Shown here in pieces: positions 26,462-36,814 of a stretch of DNA of 64,000 nucleotides. The notes under the pieces are model-generated. The model did no database searches, was not told the DNA's origin, and saw nothing but the letters and a program-made list of their open reading frames with translations. The stretch is taken from contig CM026426.1 in the NCBI GenBank assembly GCA_014871385.1, positions 62,163,599 to 62,227,598 on the forward strand, in the 5' to 3' direction. Position 1 is the first letter of the stretch; each line of letters begins with the position of its first letter. This DNA is from Ceratodon purpureus (taxonomy: Eukaryota > Streptophyta > Bryopsida > Pseudoditrichales > Ditrichaceae). The translations under genes were made by a program, and so were the position numbers.

Positions 26462-26530
26462 TGCGCACTTCTCCACGCAGCGACTCCACCTGGGAGTGCT
26501 ACTGGGTGGACTGGGGGTGGAGTCGCGAAT
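26462..26530. repeat. CACTA left subterminal repeats
   Basis: Several copies of GTGGAGTC/GTGGACT and their complement GACTCCAC lie in about 70 bp. In CACTA elements, subterminal repeats of this kind are the binding sites of the TNPA-type protein; that role is inferred here. Confidence 0.65.
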
Positions 26531-26990
26531 AGAAAACGGCATCTGATTGGCTGTTGATTTTTGTACCTCGTTCTGGGCCTTTCGCTTGTGTGGGGTCGGG
26601 TGAGCAGTGGCATCGGGGGCGGGAATCAGTCCTGCCACGCTACGTTTTGGGGGGTTCCCTTTCTGGCCTTCTTAAATTGGGATGTGGTAGAAAAACCGGT
26701 AGGGTAGGTGTAACTTTGCACATTTTAATTCGGTTTATCGATGGATTTTTTTGAGGATAACGAAGTTCATCCCTGCTGTGTCATTTCGGTTGGGGAATTT
26801 AACTCCCTTCGGGTATGGCTATTTCGTAATTGAGGTCCGCTGCATACCCGGTCACCTACATTATGAGTTTTGATAATTGGTATAATCCAGAGGCTGGCCA
26901 GTGGAAACTTAAAAATTATTGACGTGTGTACACACTGTCTACAACGTTGAAGTGAGCGGGTCAAGCCTTCGAAACAAGTGGCTGCACATG
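26531..26990. other. CACTA left non-coding end
   Basis: No ORF with support. The stretch lies between the subterminal repeats and the leftmost ORF's stop codon and probably holds that ORF's 3' untranslated region. Confidence 0.4.
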
Positions 26991-27524
26991 TTAACTACTG
27001 ACTTGTTTATTCCGATTAGGGTCTGAAGTGAGGGTGGGTAGCCGAGTTGATCTTGTGTCTGTGGTTGTGTCGGTGCTAGCGTTACAAGAATCCAAAGAGG
27101 GTTGAGAGATACTGCGAAGTTCAGAAGAAACACTGACGGTGCCAGACTCGGATTCAACATTGGCAGAGGAATCCACAGGTGTAACCACTTTGCCGTAGGG
27201 TGGAGACGAGAATTGACGGAGTTGGTCTGGTTTAGGGTTGGCGAGTTTAGGGTAACATGCTGGAGCTTCGTCGATGTCGTCTTCAATGGCGTTCAAGGCA
27301 GCGTCAAGCTCTGAAAAATCCCAGATCTTGACAAAAGACTCATCCATTGAAAGCCTCAATGGCGATCCGTTCTCGTCAACTAGTGGCAGTCCGTTGGAGT
27401 CAACGAGTGTACAAACCGCACCAAACAGGTTGTTCTGTGCTGGAGACAACACCGATGTAGGGAGCTGGATGTGCCGCATACGGTCGCCATAGCCACGGGA
27501 CAAAGAGGGAGGAGAATCCTCCAT
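26991..27524 (-). CDS. Acidic Ser/Thr-rich protein of unknown function, in CACTA
   Basis: ATG at 27524 and TAA at 26991 give 177 residues with no break. The first half holds a motif of alternating small and acidic residues (VDSNGLPLVDENGSPLRL) and SMDESFVKIWDFSELDAALN. The C-terminal half is low-complexity Ser/Thr/Asp. I recognise no domain and see no membrane segment. It is the first gene inside the left end of the element and points toward that end, in the same direction as tnp2. It could be element cargo, a captured host fragment, or a downstream cistron or exon of the leftward transcription unit. Confidence that it encodes protein is moderate because the frame is intact and begins with ATG, while the two transposase genes nearby are broken. 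Confidence 0.4.
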   Translation of the reverse strand: MEDSPPSLSRGYGDRMRHIQLPTSVLSPAQNNLFGAVCTLVDSNGLPLVDENGSPLRLSMDESFVKIWDFSELDAALNAIEDDIDEAPACYPKLANPKPDQLRQFSSPPYGKVVTPVDSSANVESESGTVSVSSELRSISQPSLDSCNASTDTTTDTRSTRLPTLTSDPNRNKQVSS

Positions 27525-28328
27525 GGTCGAAAAGAGGAGAGACGAAGGTGATTATGGCCCTTTATTGAGCCACCAATCGGATGACGGATACTGTTTACCA
27601 CAGATTTGGATCACCGGAAACTAGAAATTCTGTTACGGTCTGCCGAACTAGGCTACGGTTATGACTACAGCCCTAAATCATGGTCAGCGTACCACAGAGA
27701 CAGGGAACTACAACCTTGCCTACAATGCACACACCTTCTCAATCCATACAGAGTTACCTAGTAATCCTATTTCGCCCTCGGGAATTTAATTTCTATGCAT
27801 CACATTACTTCGTAACATGAAAACGGAGAAGATGCCCACATTGTTGTTACAGATACTCGGTATGTAATGCTACCAAACGTGTTCGCGTGAGCCCCTCAGC
27901 TATCAGCCTCAAACTGCGAAGCTCACACATCAGCTTCTACTAGAGGAACCACATACAAACTTCAGGTACCCTAAAGTGCAAAACAGATCTGATGAATTGA
28001 CAAAGACCTCCATCGTGAATTAAAAGAGACGTTGTGGATTAAATTTGAAATGTTGCTTCTCTCGATGTCTACTACAAGCTTTCCTGAATTGTGAGTCTGT
28101 ACAAAGTTAATCCCAATGTCACGTGCTTGCATTGTCAATTGCATGAACTGCAGAATTTATCAATCCCAGTGTGCATCTAGGCAAAGAGAAATCCTAATCA
28201 GAATTTATCAATTCCACTGTGCATCTAGGGAGTTGCAAATCCTAATCAGGTAGTACTTGGAAAAAAATTCACGACTTCAACAAACCGGTAATCCTCTTCT
28301 CAAAAAATGCCAGACGGTGCTTATAAGT
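27525..28328. other. CACTA interior without gene; 48-bp tandem pair
   Basis: No supported coding sequence. It contains a short tandem duplication: 28153-28200 and 28201-28248, two 48-bp copies starting gaatttatcaat and ending aaatcctaatca, with a few differences. Confidence 0.5.
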
Positions 28329-28973
28329 TCAACCTCGGCGCAGGAGGTTCTCGAGTTGCTGTTCACCTGACTTCACGTATCGGAGTACGGATTCAACTCG
28401 GAGTAGTTGAAGTTCATGTGTCTCGGCAATCTCCTTGGCGGTTATCTCTAGGTCACGCAGCTCACTGTTCAAAGTTCGAATTGCCGCCTCCTGGTCTTTG
28501 ATGCGGTCAGAGCAGAATGAGCGCTGATTACGAACGAAGGTGAGAACCTTCTGTGCTTCGGTGATGATGTCGTTGTCGGAGTGAGAGAGGCTTCGCCGTT
28601 TGCCATTAGCTCCATGGGTGTCCATTTCCTGTGCACGTATGCGATTGCTGTAGGCACGCCGATGATCCATGCTCAATTTGTGGTGTCGATTTTCGAGTTC
28701 ATGCAGCACCTCGCCAGCGTGTTGTATGACCGTGCGTTTCTCGGCAATTAGAGACTGCTGGTCTTCATTCAGCTTGTTGATGTGACGTCGTTTTTTCTTG
28801 GCGGCGTGCTCAATTTCGCCCTGGAGGAGCCACAATCCTTCAAGGAATCTCTTCGAAACAGATGGTCCGTCAGAGGGAGGATCTACAAACTCTGAGCTTC
28901 GAGCGTCCTCGCCACCTTCGGTCTTCACAGGAACGGAATTAGGGATGGAGACATTAGTTGTCGGGACTGCTGC
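28329..28973 (-). CDS. Coiled-coil protein exon, in CACTA
   Basis: The frame opens after a good acceptor (ggttgtag, exon starts 28973) and runs to TGA at 28329, about 214 residues. No ATG lies near its beginning, so an upstream exon is likely. The N-terminal 45 residues are acidic and Pro/Ser-rich. The rest is strongly heptad-like and charged, for example IEHAAKKKRRHINKLNED, QAAIRTLNSELRDLEITAKE-type segments and HELQLLRVESVLRYV, predicting a long coiled coil. KKKRRH is a candidate nuclear signal. A coiled-coil DNA-binding or dimerising partner of the transposase is possible, but nothing in the sequence proves it. It lies between two other leftward ORFs and may be spliced to one of them. Confidence 0.42.
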   Translation of the reverse strand, partial: AAVPTTNVSIPNSVPVKTEGGEDARSSEFVDPPSDGPSVSKRFLEGLWLLQGEIEHAAKKKRRHINKLNEDQQSLIAEKRTVIQHAGEVLHELENRHHKLSMDHRRAYSNRIRAQEMDTHGANGKRRSLSHSDNDIITEAQKVLTFVRNQRSFCSDRIKDQEAAIRTLNSELRDLEITAKEIAETHELQLLRVESVLRYVKSGEQQLENLLRRG

Positions 28974-29189
28974 CTACAACCACATGGAAGTTCACACGAT
29001 GGTTAGAACTTTGTAACTTTACAAATCGTGAGCATTGAGAGAAGATAGGATCTACAATGGCAATGCGGTTCAAATTCAACAATGGACGAATTATACCTGG
29101 TCAATGGGGTTTCTATCGGATTGATCGCTGACTGAGCCGGCATGGGGGAATACTTTCGGCCACGTGAAAGGGAGGGGATCGACCTGATC

Positions 29190-29576
29190 CTAATATTTCG
29201 CCATGGCTTCAAAGGAGGTTTTCTTTTGGCCGGGGAAGCAGCGCTTGATGGCGAGGGCGCACCAATTGACGCAGGTACCCTGTAGCTCGGCCATGAGGCC
29301 CCTTGCAAAGTGCAGCGTGAGACGCGGGGGATCGGGCATTTCCCTCTGGTGCACTCGCTCATACACTTCAATGACGTAGTTGTTGTAGACTATCCCGTCT
29401 TCGGCTCGGAGGCAGTACCCGCCATCTGGTTGAGCGCCCCAGTATATTGCAACCGCCTCTTTGCGGTAGAGGTGCACGTTTTGGGGGTCGCCAGGTATGA
29501 ACGAGCCCTCGGTCAGGAGCATCGTGTCGCGGAACCAGCCCCGCCATTTCTCGATTGTCTCATCGCGTCTCGGCAT
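29190..29576 (-). CDS. Unrecognised 128-residue protein, in CACTA
   Basis: An acceptor (ctgcattgccag) lies about 14 bp before ATG 29576, and the frame is open to TAG at 29190. The composition looks globular, with many aromatic residues (EKWRGWFRDTMLL, VAIYWGAQPDGGYCLRAEDG, CVNWCALAIKRCFPGQKK). I see no known domain, signal peptide or membrane segment. It has the same direction as tnp2 and the coiled-coil exon to its left, and could be the N-terminal part of a spliced gene with that exon, although I could not match phases. It may be sequence captured by the element. Confidence 0.38.
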   Translation of the reverse strand: MPRRDETIEKWRGWFRDTMLLTEGSFIPGDPQNVHLYRKEAVAIYWGAQPDGGYCLRAEDGIVYNNYVIEVYERVHQREMPDPPRLTLHFARGLMAELQGTCVNWCALAIKRCFPGQKKTSFEAMAKY

Positions 29577-29609
29577 CCTTGACTCGGAACCTGGCAATGC
29601 AGAATACAA

Positions 29610-30162
29610 ACAAGGAGAAATCAGAAGCTACTGACGATGACCGAAGTAAGGATAGCAGGAAGAAGAGCTCAGAGGACTCGAAGACAGGAGGTGCGAGAGC
29701 TGAAAGTGAGATAGAAATATAAACAGAGTGAGGCAAATGCCTTGGAAACCTAGGTAGTAATACGCTGCAAGTTGTGAACGTGCATTAATTAGAGTAGGCT
29801 AATTTATAACAATCAGTATGGTGTCTTAATGAGACTTAGGACTACTCTTTGCTGCATGTAATCATGAATTTGTCCAAAGATTTTATAATCTAACAAAAAT
29901 CAGATCTTATGATGGGTGTGATTTACAAATAAAAGAAACGTACCATGTGCATGGGGGCAGTATAAATGCCTCTTGACATACACGTCGCAAGAATTGTTTT
30001 TCAGCACCTGCGATCTGTACAAAATGAGTTCGGACATCAATTCCTAGAGCATAACACACAGCCTTACGACATTGAGCATTGAATGACACCAGTTATAACA
30101 TCAGAATTTGCATAGACAAAAGTATGAAATGTAACACGAATTCATACACGAAAATAAAAAGA
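29610..30162. other. CACTA interior, no gene seen
   Basis: AT-rich sequence with only short, unsupported ORFs. Confidence 0.45.
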
Positions 30163-31074
30163 CTACACGGTAGAGGAATCGTCAATGAACGATGGACCCG
30201 AAGCTACGACTGCAAATGTGGGGAATGTTTCCTTTACAGACATTGGTTCATGGACAGCCTCTGCAATGAGGGAATCGACATTCTCAGCCATCCCTTTAGA
30301 ACACACCGGAGACTCCACTGGGGCAGCTACATTTACCTTCACTGAAGCAAAGGCCACCTCCTAAATATATGATGCCTCTACCGCAAATGGCGCATTGGTC
30401 TCTTCGATAGCAGCTGCCTCCACTTGATTTGCAATTGCGTCGTCCACTGGAACAGCTGCATCTTCTTTAACAGCGGGGGCATCATCCACTGAAGCAGTGA
30501 GCTCCTTCGATAGAAGAGCAGTTGCATTCTCCATCGATGCTGAGGCATCATCTTTAATAGTAGTGACCTCTACTGGCTATGGAACTTCCTTCTCCATGAC
30601 TGCAAGGGCCTCCAATACATGAGCGGCTGGCACTTTATCAACAATATGTGCCTCTTCCTGTAAAGCCTCCTCCTTCGCTTTGACAACATAGGCATCCTGG
30701 AATAGAGCAACGGTCTCCGGTTTAAGAGTTACTGCCTCCTCAACTGGGGCAGCTGACTGCTCTTCCACTGCAGGGGCCTCCACCGGTAATGGAAGCTCCT
30801 CCTGATGCTTGGCAGGGCTATCCTCGACTGGGACAACTGCCGTGTCTTTAACAATGCCTGCTTCGTCGTTGCCAACAGCATGGGCTTCTTTCAAATGAGC
30901 GGCTGCATTCTCTTCAAGAGCAGAAATCGCCTCCACAGAAGCAGCTACTTCCTCTCTAAGAGCAGTAGCTTCCTCAATAAAATTATGTACCCTAAGGGAC
31001 CTGATCGATAGTACAAGAATATAATTCCCTTTATTATTTGCGTAGACTGAGCTCAAACACTTCAGCTTGAGCAA
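30163..31074 (-). pseudogene. Ala/Glu/Val-rich repeat protein, frame broken twice
   Basis: One reading frame runs over 912 bp with the same unusual composition throughout: degenerate units of about 16-18 residues such as AAPVEEAVTLKPETVAL, APAVKEDAAVPVDDAIANQV and MEKEVP. It is interrupted by TAG at 30574-30576 and TAG at 30361-30363, with the repeat pattern continuing in the same frame on both sides. Frame and composition are kept but the reading is cut, so I call it a recently broken gene or exon. Low-complexity proteins of this type occur as structural or scaffold proteins, but no specific role can be read here. It sits inside the CACTA element downstream of tnp2 in the same direction and may be captured host sequence. 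A simple in-phase minisatellite is the main alternative. Confidence 0.45.
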
Positions 31075-31581
31075 GCAAGAGGAAATTCAAATAATTAACC
31101 AAAAATTGCAGCGTTAATAATAAGTTCAGTGCACATACTTGGATGCTGGTCCATGGACCATATTCCACTCCAAACTCGCCAATATCACCGAAAGCCCTGT
31201 ATTCAGAAGCAAAATCATCTCTTAACTATCAAGAATCACAGTAGAAAACGAATATCGGAAATGATAGCAGGTACGGTAATACAAGAGATTTAATTTAATT
31301 AAGCAACGGTTTGATCCCAGACTCGCATGATACAAGTGAATCAAATGCTGCAAGAGACATTTACAGAATGGACGATGTCTCCGAAATACATAGCGCAGAA
31401 TGTTCAATCAGATGCATACGCTGTGTAGGCAGTAAGAATCCCAACAGTAGAGGATGCAGCTATAAACATCGCCGTGGTTCTACATTTTATTGCTCGGGCT
31501 ATAAAGTGATTTCAAACCACTACAAAAGATAGATCAAAGACAGTAGGAGCGAAATCACCCTGTTCAACACCCTATCAAAGA
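31075..31581. other. CACTA interior, tnp2 3' side, no gene
   Basis: This lies just after the tnp2 stop codon. No ORF with support is seen; it probably includes the tnp2 3' untranslated region. Confidence 0.45.
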
Positions 31582-34500
31582 CTATAATATATTCTCGTAA
31601 GCTTGGACCAGCTCATCCTCGTACTCTGCGTCCTCGAAATGATTGTCTGATTCGGGGTTCAGCATGTCAGCGTCGACCACGCGCACATCCTGCTCGTATA
31701 CAAGAATTCCTGGAGCCGGAGCATTCTGCGTTTGAGTCTCCACTATGGGAGTAGCAAGCGTTCGGTTTAGCAGCGACCCGTCTTCACACCCACTGGCGCC
31801 AAAATACGGCAACCCACGCTCCCCAACAATCTGCACGCTGCGAATGTCGTTTCGAAGGACAACTTCAATGAGCGGATCCTGTGTATCGTCCATAAAGAAG
31901 ACTTGGCTGATTTTCTCTGGAAAGGCATACGGGTTGTGAACATTACGGTCTTCTGTTGCCCCCGAGTGAATGGTCCAAAACCCATACCGATCCTTCCGAG
32001 TGGAAGCCCTCCCCTGATTAGTCTTCTTGAACCATTCACCTTCCATGAGCACAATATTCATGGACCCGAAAGATACAAGAAGAATTGACTTCAGAATGCC
32101 GACGTCAATGGCATTATCTAGGCCTTCATCGGTGATGTGGGCTATCCCCTTGTCAAACGTGACATGACCGGGGCCTTCTGGAATGTCACACCGGAAGTGG
32201 GCTCCATATGCCCACATTGCCTTGTATTTCAGAGCTTCTGCGTTGGGGGGGTGGGACAGGTTGATCACGCTCATGGGGACTGGGAACTCAACTGCCATGA
32301 GCGACTTCACGTGCTCATACAGCCAGAGGGGAAATCCGTGAAAGGGTCCATTCAGATGCGGTGGGTAAACAATTCGAACCGGAGTTGTAGCGTGCAGGGC
32401 GGCTCGAGCTCTGGCTTCTGCCCGGAAGGTGTTACGCGCTTCCATACGTGCAGCCTTCTGCTCCTCGTATTCGCTGGAACAGCATACCACTTGGAATGGT
32501 CAGAGAGTCCAGGACATAGGAAAATTCAAAGATAACCTTACAACTCCATGCACAGTGCTTCACTGGAAGACTTTGGAGCTTACCTTAAAAGTTCAGCTGT
32601 GTGAACTGAATGATTCAGCACATATTCATGGATCTGAGCCATTTCCAGTTCGGTGAGTCGGCATTTCGTAGCTTTCCCAAGAAGGACTTCCCCGGAGTCT
32701 CGAAGCTCCTGCTCTGGATCCCAGATACGGCGCCGGGTGTGAGTATATAGCGAGAAGTACTCGGTACAAAATCCGAGGGCTTCATCTATAGCATAACCGG
32801 ATGCCATCCCAGCCTCGGGTTTCGAAGTGTCCCGCACATACGATGTCAGAACTCCAAGGTATCGCTCAATTCCGTAGCACCATCGACTGTGGACTGGCCC
32901 ACACTGCGAGAGCTCGTCCACCAAATGGATCACTAGGTGGACCATAATATCAAAGAATCCCGGGGGGAAATTCAACTCCACAAGACACAGAGTTTCTGCT
33001 GCGAAGGTCTTCAGGTCACGCATGTCTGCGGGATTGATCACCTTGGCAAAGATGCGCTGGAATAAATTGCCAAGGCCGATGATTGCTACTCTTGTCCCAC
33101 GCGAGAGACTGTGTCGGATCGCAGTGGGCATGATCTGCTGGACCAAGCAATGATGGTCATGTGATTTTAGCCCCGCAAGCTTGTGCTCACCGACATGCTT
33201 CATGAGCGTCGCACTATATCCCGTAGGTACTCTAGTGTGCGATATCAGGTCAACAAATGCCGTCTTCTCTCTTGCTGTAAACACCCATGGAGCTGCAGGC
33301 ATGATGTAATCCCCTGCCTCCCCGTCTCGCTGCAACCACAAGTGTTCAAATTTTCGAGCCTCCTCCATGTCGCGTCTGCCAGCGACAGTATCCTTTTCGC
33401 CCATGATATGCTTGAGGATGTTGTTGGACACGTTGCGCTCTACATGCATCACGTCCAACGTATGCCTGATTGGAAGCAACTGCCGCAAAATCCACTCACA
33501 GTAAGTTAGAACTTAGAATATCATTGTTGTTTGTACTCTGATTAGGACTAAATGGTAGCGCAAGAGAAGGAATTGATTTCGAATGCACTTGGTTTACATT
33601 TCAAGCATTTGACCTCGGTTTACTGCTAATCTACCAGATCCCAGTTCATACGTGACGGTAGCACCCAATTATGGGAACATCATTTAATCTACTTGACTCA
33701 TGAGCTCTATGCGGTAACATGCAGTGGAAAAACAGTATAGTCCAACCCCTCAAAAACAACATAATTGACCCACAATGGAGTAAATATGCATATGCACCTA
33801 AGTGTTGTGCGAGCTGGTTCACGAGCCAGAGAGTGTCCATACCGTGCATGAGCATGGAGATCTATAACTCTATCAAACTGCACCCCTTAGGTGTTAACCA
33901 CATTACAGGGTACTCCCACCATAAGGCAGTCAATTAATAGGAAGTTAAAATAGAATTTATGGATACCATATCAGTTAGGATAGTAGCCATGGGTGTAGCA
34001 GCGGTGGTAGACCACATCTGTCAACGTAAAAATTAGAAGATTCTGATAAAATAGCGCCGGATGTGAAGGTTTGTATGTGACGTACCCGCCAGTATGGCAA
34101 TTTGAAGAGCGAGGATATGCGCTTAATGCCATATGTACGCGCTGGGTCCGTCGTAGCACGGGTGGCTCCATCTGCAAGCCAAGCCTCCCGGACCGCACCC
34201 CACCTGATGACATCTTCCCCAGTTACCGGCCTGGGGTTCACCGCACAAGTCAAACCGCCAGGGATGGTCCGCAGGGAGGTAACGTCGATACTGTGCTCCT
34301 TCGTAGACGTTCTTCTTCAACGTTGTGGAACGACGAGACGTTGTTTGAGGTCCACAGCAGGGACAAGCCCTGTAACCTTTTGTTACACACCCCGCGACGA
34401 TGCCGTACGCGGGGAAGTCATGGATTGTCCATGATAGGACTGCCCTCATCAGAAAGGTTGATGAACCGCCGTAGTTCGAGGCATCACGGGTCTGCACACC

Positions 34501-36194
34501 CACAGACCACAACAGATGAAGTTCCTCAAGTAGGGGTTGTAGATAGACATCAAAATTCTCACCCGAAACAGCTTGCTTTCCGGGAATAATTAAGGATAAC
34601 ATTAAGAAATGTTTTTTCATCGTCATCCAAGGGGGGACGTTGTAATTAAGCATGATAACCGGCCAGGTACTCCATGTGCTCCTCTTAATGGAAAATGGAT
34701 TTACACCATCTGTCGCCATTCCCAATCGAACATTACGTACCTCGTTTCCAAAATCGCCAAGCTCCTCATCCACAAATCTCCATTGTGCTGAATCTGCGAC
34801 GTGTCGAATCATACCATCTGTACTTTTATTCAGTACGTACCACGTCATATAAGCTGCCTGTTCGGGTGTGCTGAACATCCGTTGTAAACGTGGAATCAAG
34901 GGAAAGTGTCGTAACACCTTTACCGGAACCTGTGATCTGCCAACCTGTCTAAAACGCGCCTCGCCACACTTTGAGCAAGAATGGAGCTGCCCATCTTCAG
35001 GTCCTCTAAAAAGCATGCATCCTTTGGGACAGGCATGAATGAGGTCATATGACAACCCAAGCAATTTCAATAGTTTTGACGCAGCATACTCTGAGACAGG
35101 TAGGGAGTTGATAGCCGGCAAGATGCTATGGCTAAGAATGCGGAAGACCTCGTTGATCAAGACGTTGCTGGCCCCGTGTGTTCTTAAGCAGTTTAGCAAT
35201 AGCAACGTTGCTGTCAAAGAAGTCAACCGTGCACCTGCGTAGAGGCGGGTGGTCGCACTGTCCTGCAATATCTGCGGTGCATCGCCCATGTCCGACAGTC
35301 CTGGGTCCTCAACGTGAGGCAGGTCATCGTCGGGCCGGTCTTCCTCCTAGAGACCCTCTTCACTTGCGCCAGCTTCCTCTTGAAAACCCTCTTCATCATC
35401 GATGTTGACGCCGCCCACGTCCACCACAACCCCGGGACCTCCGACATCCTCATCATAAATCTGGAACGCATGTTGAACAGCCTCAACTATGTTCACATCG
35501 TCGTCAAGCTGGTTCTCAGGCTCTCTCACGTAGGTACGTCCCCTCAATCCAAAATCCCTTTCAATTGCACTGTCCCACTCGTTGTCCGAGTCATCATGAG
35601 GATAATTCTGCACCACCGGAAAAAACAGTGTTAGACCCTCGCCAAAACTATCAGCAGCTGCCTCCACTTAATTCCCATGTATACGTCATACCCCGCCCCT
35701 CAAAGATATCAACCTCACTCAACGCAATTTTTACAAGTTTGCAACACACGGACTCCGAGAACATGAAACGAGAAGGCGAACACTTAAATACAGCGCTATG
35801 ATTTCAGAACAACAACTAAGAAGTTCAGCCCAATACTCTCATGGAGACCAGCATCAGACTGTCGATTTTCTTAACGGAATTCAGATCCAATTGAAAACAG
35901 GAAAGATTATGAGCTTACCTCGGTAGACCCACGTAGCATAGGAGATCGTCCATAACGTTGCAGATGATACTTGACCACAGCCCTCTTCCGCGTGGATCTG
36001 ATCTCCCCTCTACAAACGTTGCATTTGCAGACCCTGACGTCACTGCCACTCAAATCAGCTAACCTCTCCTCCCTAGCATCGAGCTTCGCATCCCTTGCCT
36101 CAATCCTCCACCTCAAGTGTAGAGTGGTATGGCCGTGGTCGTACTCCATGGCTACAATCGCAGAACAAAATGAGTTCAGAGACTCTCTGAACAT
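31582..36194 (-). pseudogene. tnp2: CACTA transposase (TNP2/TNPD type), broken
   Basis: Four exons read leftward: 36194-35919, 35661-34086, 33479-32584 and 32473-31582. All introns are GT-AG and phases match at every junction. The N-terminus has a zinc-knuckle-like CKCNVCRGEI...HLQRYGRSPM. Exon 2 is the transposase core (PF02992 type): IHACPKGCMLFRG, CSKCGEARFRQ, RHVADSAQWR, MATDGVNPF, DVYLQPLLEEL, WTIHDFPAYG and ACPCCG, ending FKLPYW. Exon 3 continues HTLDVMHVERNVSNNIL and then the DUF4218 region (SHDHHCLVQQIMP, PPGFFDIMVHL, GPVHSRWCYGIERY). Exon 4 holds DUF4216 (SILLVSFGSMNIVLMEGEWF, NPYAFPEKISQVFFMDD). The intact length would be about 1,210 residues, normal for the family. Damage: an in-frame TAG at 35347-35349 and one extra base near 34240, between the WRFDL and NPRPVTGEDV segments. 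It is expected to act in the nucleus on the element ends. Confidence 0.92.
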
Positions 36195-36814
36195 CGCCTT
36201 ATAAACTTCTACACGCACTGTGCTTATAGAGTCCGTTGGCACTTAAGAAAGCCGCATTGGCACTAGTGCTGGACCGTTAGCACCACACCAGTGACACCAC
36301 CGATTAAGCACCCAGGAGCAGGCACATCATGGTGACTGGTCGTAGATAATGTCAGGGGTTTAGCAGTCAAGTATGGATAAATCCAAAAGACGGCCCTCGT
36401 TGATGCGCCGTTTTATTCTAATATAGATTGCTAAAAATGACCAAATCGACACATGGCCAATGTGTGCACGCCTGTTCTGTCAGATTCCTCCCAGCCGCCG
36501 TTGGTCTAAATTCCCTTTACGTCAGGGCATGCACATCGCCTCCTCAACTATCGAATCACCTCTCCTGACATTCTCCACGTCCAGCTATCTGTTTTCTTCA
36601 CAACCCCGTCGTGCTTCGACTAACATAGCCAACAATGCCCAGAGTGGACCACTTGTAGCACGTGAATGTAAGTATCCGCTGAAATTCCGAGTGCACTTTA
36701 TCAGGGCCTATTCGTGTTTGCAAACTCGTCACGGTGTCTCTTTTTGCTCACAGAGTTTTAGATCTTCGATCTTGGCTGCTATACCCCTCGTGACGGCTAA
36801 CCCTAACGACCACC
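36195..36814. promoter_or_regulatory. Shared intergenic region between divergent CACTA genes
   Basis: About 0.6 kb separates the leftward tnp2 start from the rightward TNPA-like ATG. It must contain both promoters. A possible 5' untranslated intron of the rightward gene runs from a GTAAGT donor at 36668 to an acceptor (ttgctcacag) near 36753. A plus-strand ORF starting at 36460 is in another frame and I discount it. Confidence 0.45.

Noticed and set aside
32137-32535. Plus-strand ORF of 132 residues
   Set aside because: It is antisense to the DUF4216 exon of tnp2, which has clear family motifs.
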